Shown piece by piece: positions 26,701 through 35,135 of a stretch of DNA of 64,000 nucleotides. A program made the translations under genes and the position numbers. Each line of letters starts with the position of its first letter. The first letter of the stretch is position 1. The notes beneath the pieces are model-generated. The model had not been told where the DNA came from. It saw only the letters and a list, made by a program, of their open reading frames with translations, and ran no database searches. Source of the DNA: AP-15 sp035503615 (lineage in GTDB: Bacteria > Pseudomonadota > Alphaproteobacteria > ATCC43930 > CGMCC-115725); contig DATJTI010000060.1 in assembly GCA_035503615.1 (NCBI GenBank), forward strand, positions 1 through 64,000, in the 5' to 3' direction.

Positions 26701-27303
26701 TCAGCGCGCTTTGGCGAGATTTTGGGCAGCGAAGTCCCAATTGATCAGATGATCGAGAAAGGCCTGGATGAAGTCCGGCCGCCGGTTCTGATAATCGAGA
26801 TAGTAGGCATGCTCCCACACGTCGCAGGTCAGCAGCGCGGTCTGCCCCTCGGCCAGCGGGGTGAGCGCGTTCGCGGTAGCGACGATCTTGAGCTGGCCGC
26901 GCTCGGCGACGAGCCATCCCCAGCCGCTGCCAAACTGGCCGGCGGAGGTCGCCTTGAACGTCTCCCTGAACTTGTCGAGACCGCCGCAATCACGGTTGAT
27001 CGCCGCGGCAAGATCGCCGCTCGGCGCACCGCCGCCCTGCGGCTTCATCGAGTGCCAGAAAAAGGTGTGGTTCCACACCTGGGCGGCGTTGTTGAAGATA
27101 CCGGTCTTCGAGCTGTCCCGGTGGGTCGCTTTGATGATGTCCTCGAGCGACTGGCTCTCCATCGGTGAGCCCTTGACGAGGTTATTGAGGTTCGTGACAT
27201 AGGCCTGATGGTGCCGGCCGTAATGGAAATCCATGGTCCGTTCGGAGATGTGCGGCTCGAGCGCATTCTTCGGATAGGGCAGGGGCGGCAATTCAAAAGC
27301 CAT
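26701..27303 (-). CDS. sodB: Superoxide dismutase, iron type
   Basis: A 200-residue Fe/Mn-family superoxide dismutase converting superoxide to peroxide and oxygen. Metal ligands are His27, His79 (WNHTFFW), Asp161 and His165 (DVWEHAYYLDY). Gln75 in NNAAQVWNHT is the iron-type marker. There is no signal peptide, so it is cytoplasmic. The start at 27303 (MAFELPPLPYP) is the family start. It overlaps head to head with the ATG at 27302 of the next gene on the other strand. Confidence 0.96.
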   Translation of the reverse strand: MAFELPPLPYPKNALEPHISERTMDFHYGRHHQAYVTNLNNLVKGSPMESQSLEDIIKATHRDSSKTGIFNNAAQVWNHTFFWHSMKPQGGGAPSGDLAAAINRDCGGLDKFRETFKATSAGQFGSGWGWLVAERGQLKIVATANALTPLAEGQTALLTCDVWEHAYYLDYQNRRPDFIQAFLDHLINWDFAAQNLAKAR

Positions 27304-28201
27304 GACGACCATCCCGATTGGTGTGAACGGAGTGCGTAAAAAAACGCCGGTTTCGGAGCAACGTTCCGGCGGAGCGTCGCCGATTGCGGCATTGGTGCGG
27401 CGCCACGACCGCGACCGGTACCAGACGGCGCTGTTTGCCCCGGCCGCGCGCCGCGAGGCGCTGTTCGCGCTTTACGCCTTCAACTATGAGATTGCAAGGG
27501 TGCGCGAGGCTGTCACCCAGCCGACGCTCGGCCGGATCCGCCTCGAATGGTGGCGCGAGGTCATCGCCGGCTGTTACGCGGGTGGGCCCGTGCGGCGCCA
27601 TCCGGTCGCCGCAGCGCTGGCCGCGGCAATCCGCGAGCGGTCGTTGACCTCCTCCCATTTCGACCGGCTGATCGACGCGCGTGAGGCGGATTTCGCCGAG
27701 GATCCGCCGGCCACTCTCGGTGCTCTCGAAGATTATGCCGAAGGGACCACGGCGCCGTTGATAGCACTCGCGCTCGAAATTCTCGGCGTAACCGAGCCAA
27801 GCGCGTTCGCGGTCGGTCGCGACGTCGCGATCGCCTTTGCGCTTGCCGGATTGCTGCGGGCGCTGCCGTTTCTGTCGGCGCGCGGCCGGCTGGTGATCCC
27901 GGCCGATATCGTGATGCGCGCCCATCTCAACCTCGACGAACGGCTGCAGCCATCACCGGCGCTGTGCGCGGCCGTCGCCGAAATCGCCGCCAGAGCTGCA
28001 GGACATCTGCAAAAGGCGCGCGCCCACCGCCGCAGCGTCCCGCCCGCGGCGCTGCCGGCCCTGTTGTGCGCGATCATCGCGGACCGATCGCTGCGCCGGT
28101 TGCAGAAGGTTGGATACAACCCCTTTTCCGAGAAATCTACGCGCCCCGACCCGCTGCAGATCTGCCGGCTTACCGCCGCGGCGCTGCGCCGGCGGTTCTG
28201 A
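27302..28201 (+). CDS. Squalene/phytoene synthase-like protein (NDUFAF6 type)
   Basis: An up to 299-residue all-helical trans-isoprenyl-synthase fold. The first region reads FALYAFNYEIARVREAV and the second EDYAEGTTAPLIAL. The Asp-rich motifs DxxxD of true phytoene synthases are not preserved, which is typical of the NDUFAF6-like group linked to respiratory complex I assembly. The ATG at 27302 overlaps the sodB start codon, so a later start (GTG at 27320 or 27329, or one nearer the conserved ALVRRHDRDRY) is more likely. In relatives this gene sits in the secDF-Mth938 neighbourhood, which agrees with its place here. Confidence 0.8.
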   Translation: MTTIPIGVNGVRKKTPVSEQRSGGASPIAALVRRHDRDRYQTALFAPAARREALFALYAFNYEIARVREAVTQPTLGRIRLEWWREVIAGCYAGGPVRRHPVAAALAAAIRERSLTSSHFDRLIDAREADFAEDPPATLGALEDYAEGTTAPLIALALEILGVTEPSAFAVGRDVAIAFALAGLLRALPFLSARGRLVIPADIVMRAHLNLDERLQPSPALCAAVAEIAARAAGHLQKARAHRRSVPPAALPALLCAIIADRSLRRLQKVGYNPFSEKSTRPDPLQICRLTAAALRRRF

Positions 28202-28223
28202 CATCGACGGTGCTGTGCCCGGC

Positions 28224-29021
28224 TCAACGGCCATGGAAATCGGGCAGACGGCGATCGGCCATCGCCTTGATGCCTTCTACAAAATCCTCGGTGCGGCGCA
28301 GCCAGTCCTGCTCGACGAGTTCGCGCTCGGTTGCGGTCTCAATCGCATCAATGAGCCCGCGACGCAGCGTTTCGCGCGTCGCCATAACGGCAAGCGGCGC
28401 TGATTGAGCGATTTCGAGCGCGAGTTTCTGCGCGGCGCTGCGGATTTCGGATTGCGGCACCAGCAGGTCGGCGAGACCGATGCGCACGGCTTCATCGCCG
28501 TGAATCCGCCGCCCTGTGTAGAACAGCAGCGCCGCCTGCTGCGCGCCGACCAGCCGCGGCAGGGTCGCGGTCAGGCCGAAGCCCGGGTGAAACCCGAGGC
28601 GGTTGAAATTGGCGCTGAACCGCGCCTCTTCGCAGGTCACGCGAAAATCGGCCACCAGCGCCAAGCCGAGCCCGCCGCCGACCGCCGCACCCTGCACCGC
28701 GGCGATGATCGGCTTCCTGGTGCGGAACAGGCGGATCGCCTCTTTGTAGAGATGCCGGCCGGCGGCGCTGCGGGTGCCTTCGGAAACCGTGCCGGTGTCC
28801 ATGCGCTTGGAGAAATCGGCGCCGGCGCAGAACGACCGGCCTTCGGCCGCGAATACGATGGCACGGCAATCGGGGTCGGCGTCGAGCCGCTCGAACGCAT
28901 CGCCGATCTCGGCAACGAGCGCGCTGTCGAAGAAATTATGCGGCGGCCGGCGCATCTCGACGGTCGCGACATGGCCGTCGCGGGTAACACCAATCTCACG
29001 ATAAGAAACGCTGTCGGGCAT
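28224..29021 (-). CDS. Crotonase-family protein (enoyl-CoA hydratase/isomerase)
   Basis: A 265-residue crotonase fold. CoA-binding and oxyanion-hole elements are visible in GRSFCAGADFS and QGAAVGGGLGLALVADF. The two glutamates that define enoyl-CoA hydratases are missing: the site after GGG reads LGLAL where hydratases have CEL, and the second reads SANFNRLGF where they have xQPE. An isomerase, hydrolase or other crotonase reaction is therefore likelier. A flanking acyl-CoA synthetase and two dehydrogenases point to CoA-ester catabolism. Confidence 0.82.
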   Translation of the reverse strand: MPDSVSYREIGVTRDGHVATVEMRRPPHNFFDSALVAEIGDAFERLDADPDCRAIVFAAEGRSFCAGADFSKRMDTGTVSEGTRSAAGRHLYKEAIRLFRTRKPIIAAVQGAAVGGGLGLALVADFRVTCEEARFSANFNRLGFHPGFGLTATLPRLVGAQQAALLFYTGRRIHGDEAVRIGLADLLVPQSEIRSAAQKLALEIAQSAPLAVMATRETLRRGLIDAIETATERELVEQDWLRRTEDFVEGIKAMADRRLPDFHGR

Positions 29022-29067
29022 TGGTGGCTCCCAAATCAGGTTTGCTGTCTGACCATTTGATCATGGC

Positions 29068-31221
29068 TTAATTATCGGCACCGCGGCATTTGACGATCAG
29101 CGCGTCGGCGACGGTGAGTCCCTGGCCTGCTGCGTGTACGATGACCGGGTTGAGGTCGATCTCGTCGATCGCCCCGGCATGGTCGGCGGCAAAGCGCGAC
29201 AGTGCCACGATCAGCCGGGCGAGGGCGGGTTTGTCGGCCGCCGGCGCGCCGCGTGCGCCGTCGAGCAATGCCGCACCGCGCAACTCGCCGATCAGCGCCA
29301 GCGCGTCGTCCTCGCCGAGCGGCACCGGAGCGAGCGCGACATCGCGCAGGATTTCGGCATGGATGCCGCCCAGGCCGACCATCAGCATCGGCCCGAAATC
29401 GGGGTCGCGGTTGATGCCGAGGATCATCTCGATTCCGGGCGGCGCCATTTGCTGCACCAGCACACCCTCGATGCGGGCGTCTGGCACCGCGCGGGCCGCG
29501 TTCGCCAGCACCCGGCGATAAGCCGCCCGGACCGCCGGCTCGCCGCTGATCTGCAGGAGGACGGCGCCGGCTTCGGTCTTGTGCGTGATGTCGGGCGATT
29601 GAACCTTGAGGGCGACCGCGCCGCCGATGCGGGTGGCGGCAGCCACCGCTTCGTCCGCGCTCGCTGCGATTTCCTCGGCCGGGAGCGGCACCCCGTAGCC
29701 GGCGAGCACCGCCTTCGCCGCCGCTTCGCTCAGCATCACCGCGCCGTGGCGGGCAAGCGCATCAGCCGTGCGCCTACGCTGATCGGGCTCGGTCGCCGGC
29801 GGCGGCGGGCGATCGCGGCGGCGTTGCTGGAACCGGGCGTAATCGACGAGCGCCTTGATCGCCCGCGCGCAACTCGGCATCGAAGTGTAGCAGGGGATGC
29901 CGGCCGCGGCGAACGCCGCCATCGCCGCCGCAGAGGCGCTCGTATAGGCGCATAAGAGGATCGGCTTGTCGCGCGGCCCGGTCAGCGCCGCCAGTTTCTC
30001 GGCATGTCCGACCGCGGTCGCCTCATTGGCCAGCGAGCCGATCAACAGGATCGTGTCGATGTGCTGCGACTGGCGCAGTATCTCGATGATCCGCGCATAG
30101 CCGACCTCGTGGATCGCCTGCGCCGTGGCGTCGACCGGGTTCTGCGCCGAGGCGTAGGACGGCAGCAATTCGAGAATGCGCTTTTGGATATCGTCCTCAA
30201 GCGCCGGCACTTCGAGCCCGTGCGCCACCAGGATGTCGGCCATCCACACTGCACTGCCGCCTGAGCCGGTAATGACCGCGACCCGGTTGCCGCGCGGCAG
30301 CGGGCAGAACGAAAACGCCGCGGCGACATCGAGCATGTGGTCGAGGTCTTCGCCGCGAATGATCCCGTGATGGCGAAAGATCGCGTCGTCGATCGCCCCG
30401 GCATGGGCGAGCGAGCCGGTATGCGAGGCCGCTGCGCGGCGCCCGGCATCCGAGCGGCCGACTTTGGCGATGATCAACGGCTTGCCGGCGGCGGCGGCCT
30501 TGTCGGCGACGATGCGGAACCGGCCGGGATCGCCAATGCCTTCGAGATAGACGAGGAAGATGTCCGCCCCGCCGTGCTCGAGCATCCAGTCGATGTAGTC
30601 GTGCGCTTCGAGGATCGTCTGGTTGCCGGCGCTGACCTGGTAGGTGAAGCGCAATTGCCGGTCGCGCCCCCGGTTCAGAAAAGCAAAGGTCAGGGCCCCG
30701 CTCTGGCAGCTGACCGCGATCGGCCTTCCCTGCGGCGTCGCCGGAAACAAGCTGCGCTGCGGATCGTGAAACACCGGGCTGAAGGTCGCGACGACGCGCT
30801 GCAGCGGGTTGACGAGCCCTTCGGAATTGGGACCGCAGACGAGCATGTCATGCTGCCGGGCGACGCGGCGCAATTCGCGGTCGCGCGCATGCGCGGCCTC
30901 GCCGCGCTCCTCGGCAAAGCCCGAGCTGATCACCACCGCGGCACGGATGCCGCGCTGGCCACATTCGTCCAAGGTTTGCGGCACGAGCGCCGCCGGCACC
31001 AGGATCACCGCCAGAGCGGCGGCCTCGGGAAGGTCGGCGATCGCGGCGTAGGCGCGCAGCCCCAGCACCTCGCTCTGGCTACGGGTCACCGGATAGACCC
31101 GCCCCTCGTAGCCATGGCCGATCAGCGCGTGGGTCAACCGGCCGCGCAGGCTGTGCGTATCGGCCGAGGCACCAATGACAGCGATACTGTCCGGTGCAAA
31201 TAATGGGCGAAGATCAGGCAT
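29068..31221 (-). CDS. NDP-forming acyl-CoA synthetase (ACD family)
   Basis: A 717-residue single-chain enzyme. An N-terminal CoA-binding domain (DSIAVIGASADTHSLRGRL, about residues 8-135) is followed by two succinyl-CoA-ligase-like domains with the phosphohistidine region (about 150-460). A C-terminal ATP-grasp domain (about 490-717) includes GGAVALKVQSPDITHKTEAG and the ending EIDLNPVIV. It interconverts an acyl-CoA plus NDP and phosphate with the free acid plus NTP. The substrate is not deducible. The crotonase gene follows after 46 bases on the same strand, so they are probably co-transcribed. Confidence 0.88.
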   Translation of the reverse strand: MPDLRPLFAPDSIAVIGASADTHSLRGRLTHALIGHGYEGRVYPVTRSQSEVLGLRAYAAIADLPEAAALAVILVPAALVPQTLDECGQRGIRAAVVISSGFAEERGEAAHARDRELRRVARQHDMLVCGPNSEGLVNPLQRVVATFSPVFHDPQRSLFPATPQGRPIAVSCQSGALTFAFLNRGRDRQLRFTYQVSAGNQTILEAHDYIDWMLEHGGADIFLVYLEGIGDPGRFRIVADKAAAAGKPLIIAKVGRSDAGRRAAASHTGSLAHAGAIDDAIFRHHGIIRGEDLDHMLDVAAAFSFCPLPRGNRVAVITGSGGSAVWMADILVAHGLEVPALEDDIQKRILELLPSYASAQNPVDATAQAIHEVGYARIIEILRQSQHIDTILLIGSLANEATAVGHAEKLAALTGPRDKPILLCAYTSASAAAMAAFAAAGIPCYTSMPSCARAIKALVDYARFQQRRRDRPPPPATEPDQRRRTADALARHGAVMLSEAAAKAVLAGYGVPLPAEEIAASADEAVAAATRIGGAVALKVQSPDITHKTEAGAVLLQISGEPAVRAAYRRVLANAARAVPDARIEGVLVQQMAPPGIEMILGINRDPDFGPMLMVGLGGIHAEILRDVALAPVPLGEDDALALIGELRGAALLDGARGAPAADKPALARLIVALSRFAADHAGAIDEIDLNPVIVHAAGQGLTVADALIVKCRGADN

Positions 31222-31328
31222 ACACGGACCTCTGCTGAATCAAATCCAACGTTTGACAGATGAGGAGGCCAGAGATGACAGGTTTATCGCTTTGCGGGGC
31301 GGTTTTGGATAGGGTCCGAATCCGCCCG

Positions 31329-31529
31329 TTATCCCGTTGTCTCAAATTCGAAGCGGCGCGTCTCGGCCACCCGCTTGGAGGCGTCGAGTATCTCCAGCGA
31401 CACCAAATTGCCGTCCTCGTCATAGTCGAGAATGATACCGGGTTTGTCCTCGGCGCTTTCGGCGACTGGGGCATCTGGCTTGAGGATGATGCTCAGCGTA
31501 TCGGTCTTAGCATCGTAGGTGGCTTTCAC
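31329..31529 (-). CDS. DUF2283 protein, possible antitoxin partner
   Basis: A 66-residue protein opening MKATYDAKTDTLSIIL, then KPGIILDYDEDGNLVSLEIL and DASKRV, the DUF2283 signature. Its start overlaps the stop of the DUF4258 gene by four bases (ATGA), implying translational coupling. DUF2283 genes commonly pair with DUF4258 genes in toxin-antitoxin-like modules, where this would be the antitoxin. That role is inferred from pairing. Confidence 0.8.
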   Translation of the reverse strand: MKATYDAKTDTLSIILKPDAPVAESAEDKPGIILDYDEDGNLVSLEILDASKRVAETRRFEFETTG

Positions 31530-31798
31530 ATCGCCCTCCAGTACCTTGCAATCTGACTGGTCCGGTAAACGGTCACGACCTCGGCCGGAGTGCGGTCGAT
31601 GTCGATGAACACGCGAACCAGATAAATCTTGTCGTCGAATAGCGACTTGGATTGGAGCACGTCGCGGCCCGGCCCGATTGGGTAGCGCTGCTGCGGTGCA
31701 GAGAGGACTCCACGGACGACACTCTCGGCAATTCGCCGGCGCACCATCTCGAATCTAGCATGAGCGGTTATCTCATAATTATCGACCGGTGCTGCCAT
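31526..31798 (-). CDS. DUF4258 protein, possible RelE-like toxin
   Basis: A 90-residue protein with the DUF4258 pattern: YEITAHARFEMVRRRI near the N terminus (HAxxRMxxRxI), a strand with RDVLQSKSLFDDKIYLVRV and the ending VVTVYRTSQIARYW. The small alpha/beta fold is related to RelE/BrnT-like toxins; catalytic residues are not established. It lies upstream of and overlaps the DUF2283 gene. The gene order (putative toxin first) occurs in several such modules. Confidence 0.78.
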   Translation of the reverse strand: MAAPVDNYEITAHARFEMVRRRIAESVVRGVLSAPQQRYPIGPGRDVLQSKSLFDDKIYLVRVFIDIDRTPAEVVTVYRTSQIARYWRAM

Positions 31799-32060
31799 TC
31801 TTAACCGCAGGATTCGAGCTCCGGAAAATAGAACCCTGATATCTGCCTCGAACGCGCGTCAATCTCTGCTTGCGACTCCCCCAAGGTCGTGGCCAGCCGG
31901 TTCATCGCGATGAAATGCGTGGCAAGAAACGCATGCAGGTCGTCGGGAGCGATTTACCGCCCTGAAGAGTGTCCACCCGTGCTGCAGGGCCCTCCCAGCC
32001 TTCCATCACCAGTCCCCTTCCGTGAAGCGGTGAAGTGGGTGAGCAATTGTGCAGCAAAAG

Positions 32061-33221
32061 CTAGCGGAGCCCCAAACCGCGGGCGATGATGCCGCGCAAG
32101 ACCTCGCGGGTGCCGCCCTGGATGGTCAGCTTGGGGGCGATCAAGGTCGTGTAGCGCAGTGCCTCCTCGAACCGGTCGTCATTGGCGTCGGGCTGGGCGT
32201 CGCTCGGCGGCGGCGCCAAGAGACGCACCTTGTCGGGCAGCGCCTGCTCGAAATTGGTGCCGAGATCCTTGACCACCGCGGCCTCGACCGCCGGAGTCTT
32301 GCCCGCCTGCAGCATCCCGGCAACCGACAGCGACATGCGCCGCAACGTGGCGAGGTGGGCGATCTGGCGGCCGATGCCCTCGGCCATCCGCTCGCTCGGT
32401 TCCTCGCCGGCGACCCGGACCAGTTCGGTCAATGCCGCCAAGGTTTCGATCCAGCGATCGGGGCCGCTCCGTTCATAAGCGAGTTCGTCGGTTGCCTGCT
32501 TCCAGGCCATGTCGACCTCGCCGATCAGGTGCGAATCGGGCAGGAACGCATCGTCGAACACGACCTCGTTGAAGTCGTGGCCACCGACGAGGTTGATGAT
32601 CGGCCGGGTGGTGATGCCAGGGGTTTTCATCTCGACCAGGAACTGGGTCAGCCCGTGCCGGCGGTTCTCCTTGGTCGGCGGCGAAGTGCGCAAGAGGGCG
32701 ATCATGTAATCGGCCTGATGCGCATTGCTGGTCCAGATCTTGCGGCCATTGACCAGCCAGCCGCCATCGGTCTTGGTCGCACGGGTCGAGGCGGCGAACA
32801 CGTCCGAGCCGGAATTGGGCTCGCTCAAGCCAATGCAGAAGCACAATTCGCCGGCGGCGATCCTTGGCAGGATCCGTTGCCGGACCTCCTCCTGGCCGTA
32901 GCGCAGAATGACCGGCCCCGATTGCCGGTCGGCGGTCGAATGCGCGCGGGTCGGAGCATGCGCCGCCAACAGCTCCTCGGTCACGACATAGCGTTCGAGC
33001 TGCGAGCGCTCGTGGCCACCGTATTTCTTGGGCCAGGTCATGCCGATCCAGCCCCTGGCCCCGACCTTGCGGCTGAACTCGCGCGAAAAGCCGCCCTTGC
33101 CGTCATGCGGCGAATAGGTTCCGGCCTCGGCCTCCTGGCGCAGAAAGGCGCGAACCTCCTGGCGCAACTCTTCGGCCGCGGGCGGCAACTCGGCCGGATC
33201 AAAACGAAAGCTTGTGCTCAT
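32061..33221 (-). CDS. Acyl-CoA dehydrogenase, larger partner
   Basis: A 386-residue FAD-dependent acyl-CoA dehydrogenase. The N-terminal helical domain, the FAD-binding segment GLSEPNSGSDVFAASTRA, KIWTSNAHQADYM and the C-terminal helical domain are present. Glu250 in AYERSGPDRW is a candidate catalytic base. The start at 33221 matches the family; an upstream open frame overlaps the neighbouring gene and is rejected. It directly follows a second, divergent dehydrogenase gene 34 bases upstream, the arrangement of heteromeric enzymes acting on bulky CoA esters such as sterol or bile-acid side chains. Confidence 0.88.
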   Translation of the reverse strand: MSTSFRFDPAELPPAAEELRQEVRAFLRQEAEAGTYSPHDGKGGFSREFSRKVGARGWIGMTWPKKYGGHERSQLERYVVTEELLAAHAPTRAHSTADRQSGPVILRYGQEEVRQRILPRIAAGELCFCIGLSEPNSGSDVFAASTRATKTDGGWLVNGRKIWTSNAHQADYMIALLRTSPPTKENRRHGLTQFLVEMKTPGITTRPIINLVGGHDFNEVVFDDAFLPDSHLIGEVDMAWKQATDELAYERSGPDRWIETLAALTELVRVAGEEPSERMAEGIGRQIAHLATLRRMSLSVAGMLQAGKTPAVEAAVVKDLGTNFEQALPDKVRLLAPPPSDAQPDANDDRFEEALRYTTLIAPKLTIQGGTREVLRGIIARGLGLR

Positions 33222-33255
33222 CTGGTGGCTCTCTGGGTGGATCAGCGTTGCGGTG

Positions 33256-34308
33256 CTACGAGGCTTCGGTGATGAACGGCCAGAGCTGGTCGGCGCCGCG
33301 CTCCGCCACCATCCGGCCGAGCCGGGTCGCCCACACCGCCTCGTTGCCGAACTCCTCGCGCCATGCCCACAACCGGCGCGTCGCATGGTGCAGCGTATGC
33401 TCGTAGGTAAAGCCCATCGCACCATGAACCTGGTGAGCAATCGCCGCACCGCTGCCGGCGGCTTCGCCGGCGCGCACCTTGGCGATCGCGATCTCGGCGG
33501 TGCCGATTTCCGTCCCGGTGCAGGCTTCGGCGGCGAGATCGGCAGCAGCGCCAGCCGCGGCGACCTCGCCGGCGAGCGCTGCGAGATTGTGCTGGACTGC
33601 CTGGAATTTGGCGATCGGCCGGCCGAACTGCGAGCGATCGAGCGCCCATTGCACCGATTGTTCGAGGATCTTTTCGAGCGCGCCGGCCATCTGCTGCGAG
33701 CGCACCGCGGCGCCAAGCCGCTGGATCACGTCCTCGTCAAGCTCGACGGGCGCGACCGTTTCGGGCACGACGCCGTCGAACGACACGGTGTCGCGCGGCT
33801 CGCCGGAAAGGCTCTGCTGATGGCTGACCGCGACACCCGCATCGGCGACCAGCGCCACCGCTGGCACGCCGCCGCGCCGGACAAGGACGGCGAAGTGACC
33901 GGCGTTGCGCGCGAACGGGACGCGGCGGGCGCGGCCGCTGAGCCTGCCCTCACGATCGAGCGTGATGTGACCATCGGCATGGACCGGAGCAAGCGTCATC
34001 GCTCCGGCGGGTGCCGTAATGCCGGCGCGGGCCAACAGCCAACCCGCCATCAGCGTCTCGGCCAGCGGCGCCGGGACCGCGAACCGCCCGGCGGCGCGCA
34101 GGACCGCAAACCCGTCGGCCATCGTGGCACCGGGGCCGCCCAGTGCCTCCGGCACCCAGGCGAGCGGCAGTCCCGACTCTTCGAGCGCATCCCACAACGC
34201 CTTTGGCCAGACCCCCGTCTCGGCGTTGTTGATCGTGGCCGGCTCGCACAGATCCTGGAAGATGCGGGTCGCGGTATCGACGATGATGTTGTCGATATTG
34301 TCGCTCAT
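33256..34308 (-). CDS. Acyl-CoA dehydrogenase, divergent partner
   Basis: A 350-residue protein with the acyl-CoA dehydrogenase fold but a shortened and divergent middle domain. It keeps the N-terminal helices, the ALDRSQFGRPIAKFQAVQH helix and the closing QVHGAMGFTYEHTLHHATRR. Conserved FAD-contact and catalytic positions are less clear than in its neighbour, as in the partner subunits of alpha2-beta2 dehydrogenases. The ATG at 34308 is used; an ATG 12 codons upstream is possible. It lies eight bases after the DUF1330 gene, so the three genes form an operon. Confidence 0.82.
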   Translation of the reverse strand: MSDNIDNIIVDTATRIFQDLCEPATINNAETGVWPKALWDALEESGLPLAWVPEALGGPGATMADGFAVLRAAGRFAVPAPLAETLMAGWLLARAGITAPAGAMTLAPVHADGHITLDREGRLSGRARRVPFARNAGHFAVLVRRGGVPAVALVADAGVAVSHQQSLSGEPRDTVSFDGVVPETVAPVELDEDVIQRLGAAVRSQQMAGALEKILEQSVQWALDRSQFGRPIAKFQAVQHNLAALAGEVAAAGAAADLAAEACTGTEIGTAEIAIAKVRAGEAAGSGAAIAHQVHGAMGFTYEHTLHHATRRLWAWREEFGNEAVWATRLGRMVAERGADQLWPFITEAS

Positions 34309-34316
34309 CGCCACCG

Positions 34317-34604
34317 TTACATCCCTTCGATCAGAAATACGCACCCTTGCGCGGCTCGCAGGCGGATCGGCAGCACAGCCTGATATTCCGGCGAGTAGTA
34401 CCAGCGCCGTGCCGCGGCGGTATCCGCGAATTCGCTGACGACGACACGCTCGGGCACAGGCCCGCCGTCGAGCAGCTCCTTCCTGCCGACGGCGGCGAGT
34501 ACCCGACCGCCATATTGAGCGATGCTCTCCGCCGCGGGCGTGCGGTAGGCATCGAAGGCAGCCGAGCCGGTCACGCGGATATCGCCGAGGACGTAGGCGG
34601 GCAC
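34317..34604 (-). CDS. DUF1330 small ferredoxin-like-fold protein
   Basis: A 95-residue protein from a GTG at 34604, preceded by TGAGGA. PAYVLGDIRVTGSAAFDAYR, then GGRVLAAVGRKELLDGG, then VVVSEFADTAAARRWYYSPEY are the DUF1330 pattern (dimeric alpha-beta barrel). No enzymatic activity is established for the family. It leads the operon containing the two acyl-CoA dehydrogenases and diverges from the monooxygenase-like gene. Confidence 0.85.
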   Translation of the reverse strand: MPAYVLGDIRVTGSAAFDAYRTPAAESIAQYGGRVLAAVGRKELLDGGPVPERVVVSEFADTAAARRWYYSPEYQAVLPIRLRAAQGCVFLIEGM

Positions 34605-34751
34605 GGCATCCTCACTGATCGTCGATCTTGCTGCGGCACTTTGCGGCAAACCGACGCGCTGACGCAATGGCTCGCCAGCATCGCAAGGGGTAGGGGGCGC
34701 CGCCGAATTGGCGTAGTCTAGCGAAAGTGCCACCGGGCTGAGGACAGACCG

Positions 34752-35069
34752 ATGTTCATCGCGATGAACCGCTTCAAGGTCGTTCCCGGCTTAGCGGCCG
34801 AATTCGAAAAGGTGTGGACGACGCGCGACACGCGGCTCGGCGAGGTTCCGGGGTTCATGAGCTTCCACCTGCTGCGCGGGCCGGAACGAGAGGATCATGT
34901 GCTCTATTCGTCGCACACGCTGTGGGCGAGCCGGGCCGATTTCGAAGCCTGGACGCGCTCCGAAGCGTTTCGTCTCGCCCATCGCGATGCCGGCGCCAAC
35001 CGGCCGCTCTATCTCGGCCACCCCGAATTCGAAGGCTTCGAGGTGATCCAGACGGTGGAGCGGTCCTGA
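34752..35069 (+). CDS. Antibiotic-biosynthesis-monooxygenase (HmoA/IsdG-like) protein
   Basis: A 105-residue dimeric alpha-beta barrel protein. FIAMNRFKVVPGLAAEFEKV, GFMSFHLLRG, YSSHTLWASRADFEAW and TRSEAFRLAH are typical of ABM-domain proteins, some of which degrade haem or oxidise aromatic substrates. The Asn/Trp/His pattern is compatible with the IsdG group but does not prove haem cleavage. It begins a plus-strand group with the gentisate-dioxygenase-like gene 66 bases later. Confidence 0.8.
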   Translation: MFIAMNRFKVVPGLAAEFEKVWTTRDTRLGEVPGFMSFHLLRGPEREDHVLYSSHTLWASRADFEAWTRSEAFRLAHRDAGANRPLYLGHPEFEGFEVIQTVERS

Positions 35070-35135
35070 AGCGCGACACAAGGGTATGGCCGAATACCGG
35101 CTATTCGACAGCGATCCCGCGGGAGGGAGGACCCA

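Noticed and set aside
31801..31905. Possible 34-residue minus-strand gene (opening MNRLATTLGESQAE) just upstream of the DUF4258 gene
   Set aside because: No recognisable family, no good ribosome-binding site, and the open frame extends only a few codons further before a stop. It may be the 3' scrap of a lost gene.
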